Assembly (NCBI RefSeq): GCF_000376845.1
Contig: NZ_AQXY01000025.1
Span: forward strand, 62,001 to 126,000
Origin: Thioalkalivibrio sp. ALE14
GTDB taxonomy: Bacteria; Pseudomonadota; Gammaproteobacteria; Ectothiorhodospirales; Ectothiorhodospiraceae
Length of the DNA stretch: 64,000 nt
Direction of reading: 5' to 3'
A program made the translations under genes and the position numbers. The notes beneath the pieces are model-generated. The model ran no database searches. It had not been told where the DNA came from and was given only the letters and a program-made list of their open reading frames with translations. Position 1 is the stretch's first letter; each line of letters begins with the position of its first letter. Of this stretch, positions 29,169 through 38,653 are shown piece after piece.

Positions 29169-30278
29169 ATGAAGCGCTTCATCCTGATGCTGGTGGCGGT
29201 CGCCGTCGTACTCGGCGGTATCTTCGGCTTCAAGGCCTTCGTCGATCAGCAGATCGCGGAGTACTTCGAGGACATGCCGGAGCCGGTGGTGACCATCAAT
29301 GCGGCCGAGGTCGCGACCGATACCTGGACCCCGCGGGTGCGCGCGATCGGCAGCCTGGAGGCGGTGCAGGGCGCGACCCTGAGCTTCGAGGCGCAGGGCA
29401 TCGTGCAGGCCATCCATTTCGAGAATGGTGCCCGGGTCGAGGCGGGCGAGCGCCTGGTGGACCTGGACACCACCCTGGACGAGGCCGAGCTGGAGAACCT
29501 GCGCGCGGCCGAGCGCCTGGCGCAGCGCGAGCTGCAGCGGGCGCGCGGGCTGATCGAGCGCAACGATATCTCGGACTCGGAGTTCCAGCGTCGGATGGCG
29601 GAGGCCGAGCAGGCGGCGGCCTCGGTGAAGGCCCAGGAGGCCCGTGTTCGCCAGAAGAGCCTGCGGGCGCCGTTTGCCGGGGAGCTGGGTATCCGCGAGG
29701 TAAACGTCGGGCAGTTCGTCGGTCCGGGCGAGCCGATCGTGGTGCTGGAGGCGCTGCAGCCGCTGTACGTGAATTTCACCCTGCCGGAGCGCCGGCTGGG
29801 CGAGATCGCCCTCGGCCAGGAGGTCAGCGTGGAAGTGGATGCCTTCGGCGAGGCGTTCAGCGGCGAGGTGACCGCCATCGAGCCGCGGGTCCGCGCGGCC
29901 TCGCGCATGTTCCGGGTGCAGGCCGTGCTCGCCAACGAGCAGGGCCGACTGCGCCCCGGTCAGTTTGCCCGTGTGACCCTGGATCGCGGGGATGCGGAGG
30001 AGGCCGTGGTGGCGCCGCAGACCGCGATCCGCTTTGCCCCCTGGGGGCAGTCGGTATTCGTGATCGAGGCGGACGAGGAGGGCCAGCTGCGGGTGGAACA
30101 GCGTCTGATCGAGACCGGCGAGCGCCGCGGTGACCTGGTCCGCGTCCTCGACGGGCTGGAGCCGGGTGAGCGCATAGCCGCCAGCGGGCTGCTGAAGCTG
30201 CAGAACGACACGCCGGTGGAGATTACCGAGGACGCTCAGCCCGACGCCGAGCGCGATCCGCGCCCGGCCAACCGCTGA
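29169..30278 (+). CDS. RND efflux periplasmic adaptor (membrane fusion protein)
   Basis: This 369-residue protein has one N-terminal membrane anchor (residues 3-22), a lipoyl-type region (RVRAIGSLEAVQGATLSFEAQGIVQAIHFENGARVEAGERLV), a coiled-coil hairpin of only about 60 residues, then beta-barrel and proximal domains. It links the inner-membrane pump to an outer-membrane channel. The pump gene follows after 12 bases. No TolC-type gene is present nearby. Confidence 0.92.
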   Translation: MKRFILMLVAVAVVLGGIFGFKAFVDQQIAEYFEDMPEPVVTINAAEVATDTWTPRVRAIGSLEAVQGATLSFEAQGIVQAIHFENGARVEAGERLVDLDTTLDEAELENLRAAERLAQRELQRARGLIERNDISDSEFQRRMAEAEQAAASVKAQEARVRQKSLRAPFAGELGIREVNVGQFVGPGEPIVVLEALQPLYVNFTLPERRLGEIALGQEVSVEVDAFGEAFSGEVTAIEPRVRAASRMFRVQAVLANEQGRLRPGQFARVTLDRGDAEEAVVAPQTAIRFAPWGQSVFVIEADEEGQLRVEQRLIETGERRGDLVRVLDGLEPGERIAASGLLKLQNDTPVEITEDAQPDAERDPRPANR

Positions 30279-30290
30279 GCGGGCCTGGAT

Positions 30291-33200
30291 ATGCGCTTTA
30301 CCGATATCTTTATCCAGAAGCCGGTGCTCGCCACCGTGGTCAGCCTGTTCATCCTGCTGTTCGGGGTGCGCGCGGTGTTCGATCTGAACGTGCGCCAGTT
30401 CCCCGAGGTGCAGAACGCCGTGGTGACCATCAGCACCGCGTACATCGGGGCCGATGCGGACCTGGTGCAGGGGTTTATTACCACGCCGATGGAGCGCGAG
30501 GTGGCCGAGGCCGAGGGGATCGACTACCTGGTCTCCACCAGCCGCGCGGGGATCAGCATCGTCGAGGCCCACCTGGAACTGGACTATGCCCCCAACGAGG
30601 CGCTGACCCAGATCTCGGCGCAGGTCGACAAGATCCGCAGCGACCTGCCGGCCGAGGCCGAGGATCCCGTCGTGGACCTGTCGGTGGGGCAGGACGTGGC
30701 GGCGATGTACATGTCGTTCTACTCCGCACGGCTGTCCAACAACCAGACCACCGACTACCTGATCCGCGAGGTCCAGCCGGAGTTGGCCACGGTCAACGGC
30801 GTGCAGCGCGCCGAGATCCTGGGCGCCCAGAGCTTTGCCATGCGTGCCTGGCTGGATGCCGACCGCATGGCCTCGTTCGGGGTGACCGGGCGCGATGTGC
30901 GCGCGGCGCTGGAGCGCAACAACGTGCTCTCGGCCGTGGGCCAGACGCGCGGTTCCATGGTCGGGCTGGACCTCACCGCCGACACCGATCTCAACCGGCC
31001 GGAGGCGTTCGAGCAGCTGATTCTGTTCGAGGCCGACGGTGACCTGGTCCGCCTCGGCGATGTCGCCGAGATCGAGCTGGGCTCGGAAAGCTACGACACC
31101 TCGGTGCGTTTCAATGGTCAGGCCGCGACGTTTGTCGGTATCGAACTGGCGCCGGATGCCAACGCCCTGGATGTGATCGCGGAGGTACGTGACGTATTCG
31201 ACGAGCGCATCCTGCCGCGGCTGCCGTCGGGGCTGGAGGGCGAGATCGTCTACGACTCCACCGACTACATCCAGAGCGCGATCGACGAGGTCTTGCTCAC
31301 GATCGGGCTCGCCCTGGCCATCGTGCTGGTGGTGATCTACCTGTTCCTCGGCTCGCTGCGCAGTGTGCTGATCCCGGCGGTGGCAGTGCCGCTGTCGCTG
31401 GTGGGGACCTTCATGCTGATGCTGCTGATGGGGTTCTCGCTGAACCTGCTGACGCTGCTGGCGATGGTGCTGGCGATCGGGATCGTGGTGGATGACGCGA
31501 TCATCATGCTGGAGAACATCTCGCGGCATATCGAGGAGGGGATGTCGCGCATGGATGCGGCGATCCAGGGCGCGCGCGAACTGGCCTGGCCGATCGTCGC
31601 GATGTCGACCACGCTGGTGGCCGTGTTCCTGCCGCTGGGCTTTATCGGCGGGCTGACCGGGACCCTGTTCATCGAGTTCGCCTTCACCCTGGCGGCGACC
31701 GTCGTGATCTCGGGCATTGTCGCGATCACGCTGTCGCCGATGATGTGTTCGAAGATCCTGCGCGATGGCGCTAACGAGAAGCGCGGACGGATCGAAGGCT
31801 GGCTGGATGCACGCTTCGAGGGGCTTCAGCAGCGTTACCGGCGGCGGCTTCACGGCGCCTTGAACGACCGTTTCACTATCGCCGTATTCGGCGCGATCGT
31901 GCTGATGTCCTGCTACTTCCTGTTCGTCACCTCGCAGAGCGAGCTCGAGCCGCCGGAGGACCAGGGCTTTGCGTTTTCCATCATGGAGGGTGACGCCTAC
32001 ATGGGCCTGGACTGGCTGGAGCGCAACACCGCGCTGACGGATCGCTTCTTTGACGAGATCCCGGAGCTGGAGAATATCTTCATCGTGAACGGCTTCGGTG
32101 GCGGTCCGGGCATCGCCGGTGCCAGCAACCAGGCCCTGGGCGGCTTCGTGCTCGCGCCCTGGGATCAGCGCGAGCGGGATACCGAGACCATCCTGCAGGA
32201 GGACCTGCAGCCGCGTCTGGACCGGATCCCGGCGCTGGAGGTGTTCGCCATCCAGCCGCCGCAGTTGCCCACCCCGGGCGATGGCGCGCCGGTGAGCGTG
32301 GTCCTCGGGTCCACCGGTTCGTTCGAGGAGCTGGAGCAGTTTGCCGACGAGATCGTTGGTCGGGCGATGGAGACCGGGCGCTTCATCTTCATGGATACCG
32401 ATCTCGACTTCGACCAGCCCCAGGTGGACCTGAAGATCGACCGCGAGCGGGCGGCGCAGCTCGGCATCGACATGGCCACGCTCAACGCCGACCTGGCGAC
32501 CATGCTGTCCGGCGGCTTTGCCGGGCGCTTCGCCATGGAGAACCGCAGCTACCGCGTGATCCCGCAGGTGCAGCGCAGCGAGCGCCTGAATCCGGAGCAG
32601 CTGGAGGAACTGTTCACCCGTACCCGCGACGGCGAGCCGATCCCACTGTCCAGCATCGTCACCCTGGAGGAGACGGTCACGCCGCGCTCGCTGAAGCGCT
32701 TCCAGCAACTCAACGCCGTTACCCTGTCCGGCGTGCCGCGCCCGGGCGTAACCCTGGGCGAGGCGCTGGACATCATCGACCGGATCGCCGCGGAGGTCCT
32801 GCCGCCGGACGTCAATGTCGACTACGCCGGCCAGTCGCGCCAACTGAAGGCGGAGGGGGGCGCGCTGGTGGTCACCTTCTTCTTTGCACTGCTGGTGATC
32901 TTCCTGGTGCTGGCGGCGCAGTTCGAGTCGTTGCGCGACCCGCTGATCATCCTGACCACGGTGCCGATGTCGATCGCCGGGGCGCTGATCTTCATTAGCC
33001 TCGGGGTGACCTCGCTGAACATCTATACCCAGGTCGGCCTGCTGACGCTCATTGGCCTGATCGCCAAGCACGGCATTCTGATCGTGGAGTTCGCCAATCA
33101 GCTCCAGCGCCAGGGGCGTACGCTGCGCGAGGCGATCGAGGAGGCCGCGTCCCTGCGTCTGCGCCCGATCCTGATGACCACCACCGCGACGGTGGTGGCG

Positions 33201-33389
33201 ATGGTGCCGCTGCTGGTGGCGTCCGGGGCGGGCGCCGGCTCGCGCTTTGCAATGGGTCTGGTGATCGCCAGCGGCATGGCCATCGGCACCCTGTTCACGC
33301 TGTTCGTGGTGCCGGCCATCTACCTCTACCTAGCGCGTGATCACCAGGCGGCCGGCCGCGCCGAGCCCGCCACGGACGCCGCTTCCTGA
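30291..33389 (+). CDS. RND multidrug-type efflux transporter
   Basis: The 1032-residue inner-membrane pump has the expected layout: one helix at 12-30, a periplasmic domain, six helices around 335-530 with GIVVDDAIIMLENI (proton-relay aspartates), a second periplasmic domain and a second helix group with GLIAKHGILIVEFANQL. It belongs to the hydrophobic/amphiphile efflux family, with proton-driven export of drugs or other compounds. The substrate is unknown. It is the last gene before the carboxysome region. Confidence 0.94.
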   Translation: MRFTDIFIQKPVLATVVSLFILLFGVRAVFDLNVRQFPEVQNAVVTISTAYIGADADLVQGFITTPMEREVAEAEGIDYLVSTSRAGISIVEAHLELDYAPNEALTQISAQVDKIRSDLPAEAEDPVVDLSVGQDVAAMYMSFYSARLSNNQTTDYLIREVQPELATVNGVQRAEILGAQSFAMRAWLDADRMASFGVTGRDVRAALERNNVLSAVGQTRGSMVGLDLTADTDLNRPEAFEQLILFEADGDLVRLGDVAEIELGSESYDTSVRFNGQAATFVGIELAPDANALDVIAEVRDVFDERILPRLPSGLEGEIVYDSTDYIQSAIDEVLLTIGLALAIVLVVIYLFLGSLRSVLIPAVAVPLSLVGTFMLMLLMGFSLNLLTLLAMVLAIGIVVDDAIIMLENISRHIEEGMSRMDAAIQGARELAWPIVAMSTTLVAVFLPLGFIGGLTGTLFIEFAFTLAATVVISGIVAITLSPMMCSKILRDGANEKRGRIEGWLDARFEGLQQRYRRRLHGALNDRFTIAVFGAIVLMSCYFLFVTSQSELEPPEDQGFAFSIMEGDAYMGLDWLERNTALTDRFFDEIPELENIFIVNGFGGGPGIAGASNQALGGFVLAPWDQRERDTETILQEDLQPRLDRIPALEVFAIQPPQLPTPGDGAPVSVVLGSTGSFEELEQFADEIVGRAMETGRFIFMDTDLDFDQPQVDLKIDRERAAQLGIDMATLNADLATMLSGGFAGRFAMENRSYRVIPQVQRSERLNPEQLEELFTRTRDGEPIPLSSIVTLEETVTPRSLKRFQQLNAVTLSGVPRPGVTLGEALDIIDRIAAEVLPPDVNVDYAGQSRQLKAEGGALVVTFFFALLVIFLVLAAQFESLRDPLIILTTVPMSIAGALIFISLGVTSLNIYTQVGLLTLIGLIAKHGILIVEFANQLQRQGRTLREAIEEAASLRLRPILMTTTATVVAMVPLLVASGAGAGSRFAMGLVIASGMAIGTLFTLFVVPAIYLYLARDHQAAGRAEPATDAAS

Positions 33390-33703
33390 AACCGCCCGTC
33401 CCGACCCGCGCGCCGGGGGCGGGGCGATCGGTGAAGCTGTCTGCGCAATCCGTCGCGACAAAGGCATGCACGGACTACGGTCTTGGACTACAATCGCAAT
33501 CCGCATTTCGGCGCGAGCGACGGATTCAGGCCTGGCCGCGCCACTGCGAACCGAACCCCTGCCGGTCAGCGGCCCTCCCGCTGCCCGGCTTTTATATAAA
33601 CGATAGTCTATTGGTCGTATCTAGATTATTTATTTGTTATTAGTGATTGCCCTCCCTAATCTAGGCGACCGTCACGATTAACCAACGCGTAGGAGAAAGC
33701 CAC
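33390..33703. promoter_or_regulatory. AT-rich leader upstream of the carboxysome operon
   Basis: The last ~110 bases are strikingly AT-rich compared with the genome (for example TTTATATAAACGATAG and TTATTTATTTGTTATTAG near 33590-33645). ATTAG (33639-33643) and CTAAT (33656-33660) form an inverted pair of the spacing seen in LysR-type (T-N11-A) sites, where CbbR would be expected to bind. AGGAG lies before the cbbL start. A promoter is very likely here; the exact -10/-35 boxes could not be fixed by eye. I see no gene. Confidence 0.5.
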
Positions 33704-35125
33704 ATGGCCGCCAAGAAGTACTCCGCGGGTGTCAAGGATTACCGCGAAACATACTGGATGCCGGAATACATGCCGCTGGATACCGATCTGCTGGCATGTT
33801 TCAAGATCACCCCGCAGCCGGGCATCGACCGCGAAGAAGCGGCAGCCGCTGTGGCGGCCGAGTCGTCCACCGGTACCTGGACCACGGTGTGGACCGACCT
33901 CCTGACCGACATGGATTACTACAAGGGTCGGGCGTACATGATCGAGGACGTCCCGGGTGACGACGAGTCCTTCTACGCGTTCATCGCCTACCCGATCGAC
34001 CTGTTCGAAGAAGGCTCGATGGTGAACGTGTTCACCTCGCTGGTCGGCAACGTGTTCGGCTTCAAGGCCATCCGTGCCCTGCGTCTGGAAGACGTGCGCT
34101 TCCCGATTGCCTACGTGAAGACCTGCGGTGGTCCGCCCTCCGGTATCCAGGTCGAGCGCGACAAGCTGAACAAGTATGGCCGCCCGATGCTGGGTTGCAC
34201 CATCAAGCCGAAGCTGGGTCTGTCCGCGAAGAACTACGGCCGTGCCGTGTACGAGTGCCTGCGTGGCGGTCTCGACTTCACCAAGGACGACGAGAACATC
34301 AACTCGCAGCCGTTCATGCGCTGGCGTGACCGCTTCGAGTTCGTGCAGGAAGCGACCGAAAAGGCCGAAGCCGAAACCGGCGAGCGCAAGGGTCACTACC
34401 TGAACGTCACCGCGCCGACCCCGGAAGAGATGTACAAGCGTGCCGAGTTCGCCAAGGAGATTGGCGCGCCGATCATCATGCACGACTACATCACCGGCGG
34501 TTTCTGCGCCAACACGGGTCTGGCCAACTGGTGCCGTGACAACGGCGTGCTGCTGCACATCCACCGTGCCATGCACGCGGTGCTCGACCGCCATCCGAAG
34601 CACGGGATCCACTTCCGCGTGCTGGCCAAGATCCTGCGTCTGTCCGGTGGTGACCACCTCCACACCGGTACCGTGGTCGGCAAGCTGGAAGGCGACCGCG
34701 CCGCGACCCTGGGCTGGATCGACCTGCTGCGCGAATCCTTCGTGCCGGAAGACCGCTCGCGCGGCATCTTCTTCGATCAGGACTGGGGCTCCATGCCGGG
34801 CGTGTTCGCCGTGGCCTCCGGTGGTATCCACGTCTGGCACATGCCGGCCCTGGTTTCCATCTTCGGCGACGACTCCGTGCTGCAGTTCGGCGGCGGTACG
34901 CTGGGCCACCCGTGGGGCAACGCCCCGGGCGCGGCGGCCAACCGTGTCGCGCTGGAAGCCTGTGTGCAGGCGCGCAACGAAGGTCGCGAGATCGAAAAGG
35001 AAGGCAAGGAGATCCTCACCCAGGCCGCCCAGCACAGCCCCGAGCTGAAGGTGGCGATGGAGACCTGGAAGGAGATCAAGTTCGAGTTCGATACCGTCGA
35101 CAAGCTGGACACCCAGCACAAGTGA
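33704..35125 (+). CDS. cbbL: RubisCO large subunit, form IA, carboxysomal type
   Basis: The 473-residue protein has all active-site landmarks: GCTIKPKLG (K168, K170), the carbamylated lysine region [11 protein letters not shown] (K194, D196, E197), [16 protein letters not shown] and the loop-6 region. It fixes CO2 on ribulose bisphosphate. Sequence and neighbouring cso genes identify it as the carboxysome-packaged form IA enzyme. It is the first gene of the locus, followed by cbbS. Confidence 0.98.
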   Translation: MAAKKYSAGVKDYRETYWMPEYMPLDTDLLACFKITPQPGIDREEAAAAVAAESSTGTWTTVWTDLLTDMDYYKGRAYMIEDVPGDDESFYAFIAYPIDLFEEGSMVNVFTSLVGNVFGFKAIRALRLEDVRFPIAYVKTCGGPPSGIQVERDKLNKYGRPMLGCTIKPKLGLSAKNYGRAVYECLRGGLDFTKDDENINSQPFMRWRDRFEFVQEATEKAEAETGERKGHYLNVTAPTPEEMYKRAEFAKEIGAPIIMHDYITGGFCANTGLANWCRDNGVLLHIHRAMHAVLDRHPKHGIHFRVLAKILRLSGGDHLHTGTVVGKLEGDRAATLGWIDLLRESFVPEDRSRGIFFDQDWGSMPGVFAVASGGIHVWHMPALVSIFGDDSVLQFGGGTLGHPWGNAPGAAANRVALEACVQARNEGREIEKEGKEILTQAAQHSPELKVAMETWKEIKFEFDTVDKLDTQHK

Positions 35126-35193
35126 TCGCCCGAGCGCGGGCGGCCTGAACGGTCGCTCGCGCCCTGACAGAACAAGAGCACAGGATTACCGAC

Positions 35194-35526
35194 ATGACTG
35201 ATATCCAGAACTTCAAGCAGTCGCAGAAGTACGAGACCTTCTCCTACCTCCCGGAGATGAACGCCGACCAGGTGCGCAAGCAGATCGAATACTGCCTCGC
35301 CCAGGGCTGGAACCCGGCGATCGAGTACAGCGAGAAGGAAAACGCCATGGCCCACTACTGGTACATGTGGAAGCTGCCGTTCTTCGGCGAGCAGTCCGTG
35401 GAAGCCGTCCTTCAGGAAGTCGAAGAATGCCGCCGTGCCAATCCGGGCATGATGGTGCGCTTCATTGCCTACGATAACTACGCCCAGAGCCAGGGCATGG
35501 CCTTCGTGGTCGACCGCGGTCGCTAA
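35194..35526 (+). CDS. cbbS: RubisCO small subunit, carboxysomal type
   Basis: The 110-residue protein starts [22 protein letters not shown] and contains [29 protein letters not shown]. It caps the L8S8 enzyme and helps form the surface that CsoS2 binds. A strong hairpin at 35540-35567 lies 13 bases after its stop codon. Confidence 0.97.
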   Translation: MTDIQNFKQSQKYETFSYLPEMNADQVRKQIEYCLAQGWNPAIEYSEKENAMAHYWYMWKLPFFGEQSVEAVLQEVEECRRANPGMMVRFIAYDNYAQSQGMAFVVDRGR

Positions 35527-35539
35527 AAGGCCCCGGTAC

Positions 35540-35567
35540 CTGCCGGGCCCGGTTGTGGGCCCGGCAG
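35540..35567 (+). terminator. Strong hairpin between cbbS and csoS2
   Basis: CTGCCGGGCCC pairs perfectly with GGGCCCGGCAG around a 6-base loop, with no U-run behind it. It likely stabilises the 3' end of the cbbLS message or reduces read-through to csoS2, which would explain how RubisCO is made in excess over the scaffold and shell. Confidence 0.7.
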
Positions 35568-35617
35568 TTCAGTACAGCGTTATTTACCGTTGCTGCCGCC
35601 AACTGTAAGGAAGTGCC

Positions 35618-38600
35618 ATGAGTAATCCGACATCTGCGTCTGAAGGTCTCTCGGGGCGTGAACGTGCCCTGGAACGGCGCAAGGCCATGTCTCGCAATGG
35701 CAAGGCTGCCGTGAAGTCGACCGGCCAAAACAAGGGGAACAGCCGTTCCGCCGCGGCCGCGCAACAGGCGCGCCAGGCGAAAGCGGAACCCGCCCCGGCA
35801 ACCCAGGCGCGGGAGCCGGAGACGCACTCCAGTGAATCGACGTCGCCGGTCTCTGTCGAGACCCGCGACACCACCCCCGAGCGGCGTCCGGAACCGGGCG
35901 CGCACGCGGGTGCTTCCAATGGCCGCCAGGCGGCCCTCGAGCGCCGCCAGCAGATGGCGCGCCAGGGCAAGAAGGCGGTGGGCCGTACCAATACACGAGC
36001 GCAGGTCTCCGGCGGCATGGCCCGCGCCGGCGCCGATCGCTCGCGCCAGCTCGACGCGCTGGCCCAGTCGCAGAACGTCGAGGTCGACTGCTCGAACATG
36101 AGCGGTCGCGAGATCTGCCGCCTGCGGCGTCAGGCCCTGTCCACCGACGGGAAGAAGGCCATGGCGCCCGAGCCCCGTCGCGAAGATCGCCTCAAGGGGA
36201 CCGAGCCGGTCGCGGCCGGCCGCGAGGAAGCGAAGAAGGATTGTGGCTGTGGCTGCAAGGGCGACAAGTCCGGGCGTGACGATGCCGTCGATACGGCCCC
36301 GACCCAGGGGGATCCGGTGGTCGAGAGCGGCCTGGACCAGCTGTGTGACAAGGTCGAGTCCGGGGGCGAGGCCGCCGGTCCGCACCCGATGATCTCCGAG
36401 GTTCGGGCGATCTGCATGGCCCGCCGCGATGCGATGGCGCAGAACGGCAAGCAGGCCCTGCGCCGCCGCTTCAAGAGCGGGCAGGCCCGCGGCACGCTGC
36501 CGCAGGAAGGCGCCTGGAAGGCCGCCAAGCGCAAGGGCATGTCCACGCGCGAAGTGGCCCGCCAGCGGCGCGAAGAGCTTTGCAAGCTGGGCCGTGGCTC
36601 CTCCGAGCCGGGCCGTCCCTGCGGTCGTCCGCGTCCGGCCGAGGGCGATGCACCGCCCAAGGTCGAGGAAGGCACCACGCTGGCGGGCAGCCATGTCAGT
36701 GGCACGCAGGTAGAACGCACCTCCAGCGTGACCGGCACCGAGGCGGGCAGCTGCTCGTCCATTACCGGAACCGAATATCTGGGCGCCGAGCATTACGATC
36801 GGTACTGCGGCGTTCGCCCCGCGGGCAACCCGCCCAAGGTGGGTGCCTCGCACACTGCGCACGGCCAGTCCGTCAGCGGAACCGAAGTGGGCCGTTCGTC
36901 CCGCGTGACCGGTGACGAACGCGGGTCCTGCGAGACGATCACTGGCACGGAATACCTGAGTACCGAACAGTACGAAGGCTTCTGCGGCACCCGTCCGCAG
37001 GCGGGTCCGGCACGCACCAGCGTCATGGTGACGCGGCAGGGCGAAGGGGTCTCGGGCACCTCGGTCGGGCGCAGCCCGAAGGTGACCGGCGACGAATCGG
37101 GCTCCTGCCGTGACGTGACGGGTACCGAGTACCTGAACACGGCCACCAGCGAGGTCCCCTGCAACTCGGGAAAGTCCAACGGAGCGCCGATGAAGGTCGG
37201 CGTGATGCACACGCTTCGCGGTCGTGAACTGACCGGTACCGAAGTCGGGCGCTCCGTCCATGTCACCGGTGACGAGTACGGCAGCTGCAAGCCGGTCACC
37301 GGGACCGAATATCTCGGCACGGAACAGTTCCAGGGCTTTTGCGGTACCCGCCCGGAGCCGACGCCGGCCAAGGTCCAGGAATCCCATACGATGGAAGACC
37401 AGACCATTACGGGCGTGGCCGTGGGCCGCAGCTCGAAGGTGACCGGCAACGAGAGCGGTTCCTGCAAGTCGCTGACCGGGACCCCGTACTACAACAAGTC
37501 GGACTTCGGCGATCTGTGTGAGCAGCCCGCCGCCGGCGGCGTGCCCAAGGTCGGGGTGATGCACACCCTGCGTGGCCGGGAAGTTTCGGGGACCCAGGTG
37601 GATCATTCCATCCACGTCACCGGCGACGAGTACGGCGGCTGCAAGCCGATTACCGGAACCGAATACGCCGGTTCCGAGCACTACGACGCGTTCTGCGGTG
37701 GCCAGCGCCCGGAAGCGGCGCCCGAGAAGGTCACCGTGGGCCGCACCTGGAACCACCAGTCCGTCTCCGGTACGGCAGTCGGCCGGTCGACCCGGGTGAC
37801 GGGTGACGAGTACGGCGCCTGCAAACCGGTTAGCGGCACCGCCTACATCGGCCCGGATCAGTACGATCAGTTCTGCGAAACGCAGGATTCCCGGGTGGCG
37901 GAGACCCGCGTGGCCGAGCGCCATTCGACACCGGGCCATGCGATCTCCGGTAGCCAGCCGGGCTACGACGAGCGTGTGACTGGTACCGAACGAGGTGCCT
38001 GTCAGGACGTCTCCGGTGCCCCGTATGTCGGCGCGAACGAGTTCGCCCAGTCCTGCGCCAGTGCCGCCAGTAACCTTCATCCGCGTCTGCGGCCGGAAGG
38101 GATGCAGGCCGCCCCGGCTCAGGTGGCGCCGCCGGCCCCGGAGCGCCCGATGCCGAACGCTGGATTCAGCGTGGCGACGCCGGCGCGGTCGGCGGCTGAA
38201 CGCCGCGAACGCGTCACCGGGACCGCCTATGGCACGAGTGGCCGGCTGACGGGTTCGATCAACAAGGCGATGGGCCTGGTCTCCGGTACCGAGGAGTTCC
38301 GCTACAACGGCGGTCAGCAGCAGGTCGCTGCCGCTCCGGTCGACGAAAGCCAGAAGGTCGGCGCGGACCGCGTGACGGTCAATGGCAGCAGCAATGGCAT
38401 TTCCATTACCGGCGACGACTGGGGACGTGGGGACCGGGTGACCGGTACCGAAGGGATGTCCACCCGGCGCAATGCGACGCAGAAGGGGAATCCGCGTGGC
38501 GAAGGCCGTAGCGCCTATGTGAACCGCGAACTCGAGCGCAAGGATGTGCCCCCGAGCCGAATCACGGGTTCCTCCGGGAACAGCGACGCCGGTTCTCTGG

Positions 38601-38629
38601 TTACGCTGTCCGGCGGGGCGCGCGGCTAA
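35618..38629 (+). CDS. csoS2: Carboxysome assembly scaffold CsoS2
   Basis: The 1003-residue, largely disordered protein has three parts. The N-terminal part has RubisCO-binding repeats at about residues 19-31, 108-120, 169-181 and 268-280 (for example ERRKAMSRNGKAAV). The middle has about seven M repeats of the type VSGTEVGRSSRVTGDE...TGTEYL between residues ~358 and 750. The C-terminal part has further VTGT/ITG repeats and the shell-anchoring end ITGSSGNSDAGSLVTLSGG. It links RubisCO to the shell. Halothiobacillus CsoS2 has six M repeats, so seven is slightly more. A candidate frameshift site lies at 37168-37203. Confidence 0.96.
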   Translation: MSNPTSASEGLSGRERALERRKAMSRNGKAAVKSTGQNKGNSRSAAAAQQARQAKAEPAPATQAREPETHSSESTSPVSVETRDTTPERRPEPGAHAGASNGRQAALERRQQMARQGKKAVGRTNTRAQVSGGMARAGADRSRQLDALAQSQNVEVDCSNMSGREICRLRRQALSTDGKKAMAPEPRREDRLKGTEPVAAGREEAKKDCGCGCKGDKSGRDDAVDTAPTQGDPVVESGLDQLCDKVESGGEAAGPHPMISEVRAICMARRDAMAQNGKQALRRRFKSGQARGTLPQEGAWKAAKRKGMSTREVARQRREELCKLGRGSSEPGRPCGRPRPAEGDAPPKVEEGTTLAGSHVSGTQVERTSSVTGTEAGSCSSITGTEYLGAEHYDRYCGVRPAGNPPKVGASHTAHGQSVSGTEVGRSSRVTGDERGSCETITGTEYLSTEQYEGFCGTRPQAGPARTSVMVTRQGEGVSGTSVGRSPKVTGDESGSCRDVTGTEYLNTATSEVPCNSGKSNGAPMKVGVMHTLRGRELTGTEVGRSVHVTGDEYGSCKPVTGTEYLGTEQFQGFCGTRPEPTPAKVQESHTMEDQTITGVAVGRSSKVTGNESGSCKSLTGTPYYNKSDFGDLCEQPAAGGVPKVGVMHTLRGREVSGTQVDHSIHVTGDEYGGCKPITGTEYAGSEHYDAFCGGQRPEAAPEKVTVGRTWNHQSVSGTAVGRSTRVTGDEYGACKPVSGTAYIGPDQYDQFCETQDSRVAETRVAERHSTPGHAISGSQPGYDERVTGTERGACQDVSGAPYVGANEFAQSCASAASNLHPRLRPEGMQAAPAQVAPPAPERPMPNAGFSVATPARSAAERRERVTGTAYGTSGRLTGSINKAMGLVSGTEEFRYNGGQQQVAAAPVDESQKVGADRVTVNGSSNGISITGDDWGRGDRVTGTEGMSTRRNATQKGNPRGEGRSAYVNRELERKDVPPSRITGSSGNSDAGSLVTLSGGARG
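37168..37203 (+). promoter_or_regulatory. Candidate programmed -1 frameshift element in csoS2
   Basis: G GGA AAG (37168-37174) is a heptamer of X-XXY-YYZ form in the correct frame. A nine-base spacer is followed by a stem GCGCCGA/TCGGCGT (37184-37190 with 37197-37203). A -1 slip adds 17 codons and reaches TGA at 37225-37227, giving a product of about 536 residues ending after the third M repeat. Frameshifting of csoS2 is known in Halothiobacillus; whether this is the homologous site was not checked. Confidence 0.55.
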
Positions 38630-38653
38630 GGCCGGGAGAGGACACTGGACGCC

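Noticed and set aside
27912-33071. A minus-strand open frame of about 1700 codons opposite the DJ-1, TetR and RND genes
   Set aside because: It is an antisense shadow of high-GC genes. It shows Arg/His/Gln/Leu-rich low-complexity translation, has no recognisable domains, and overlaps well-supported genes.
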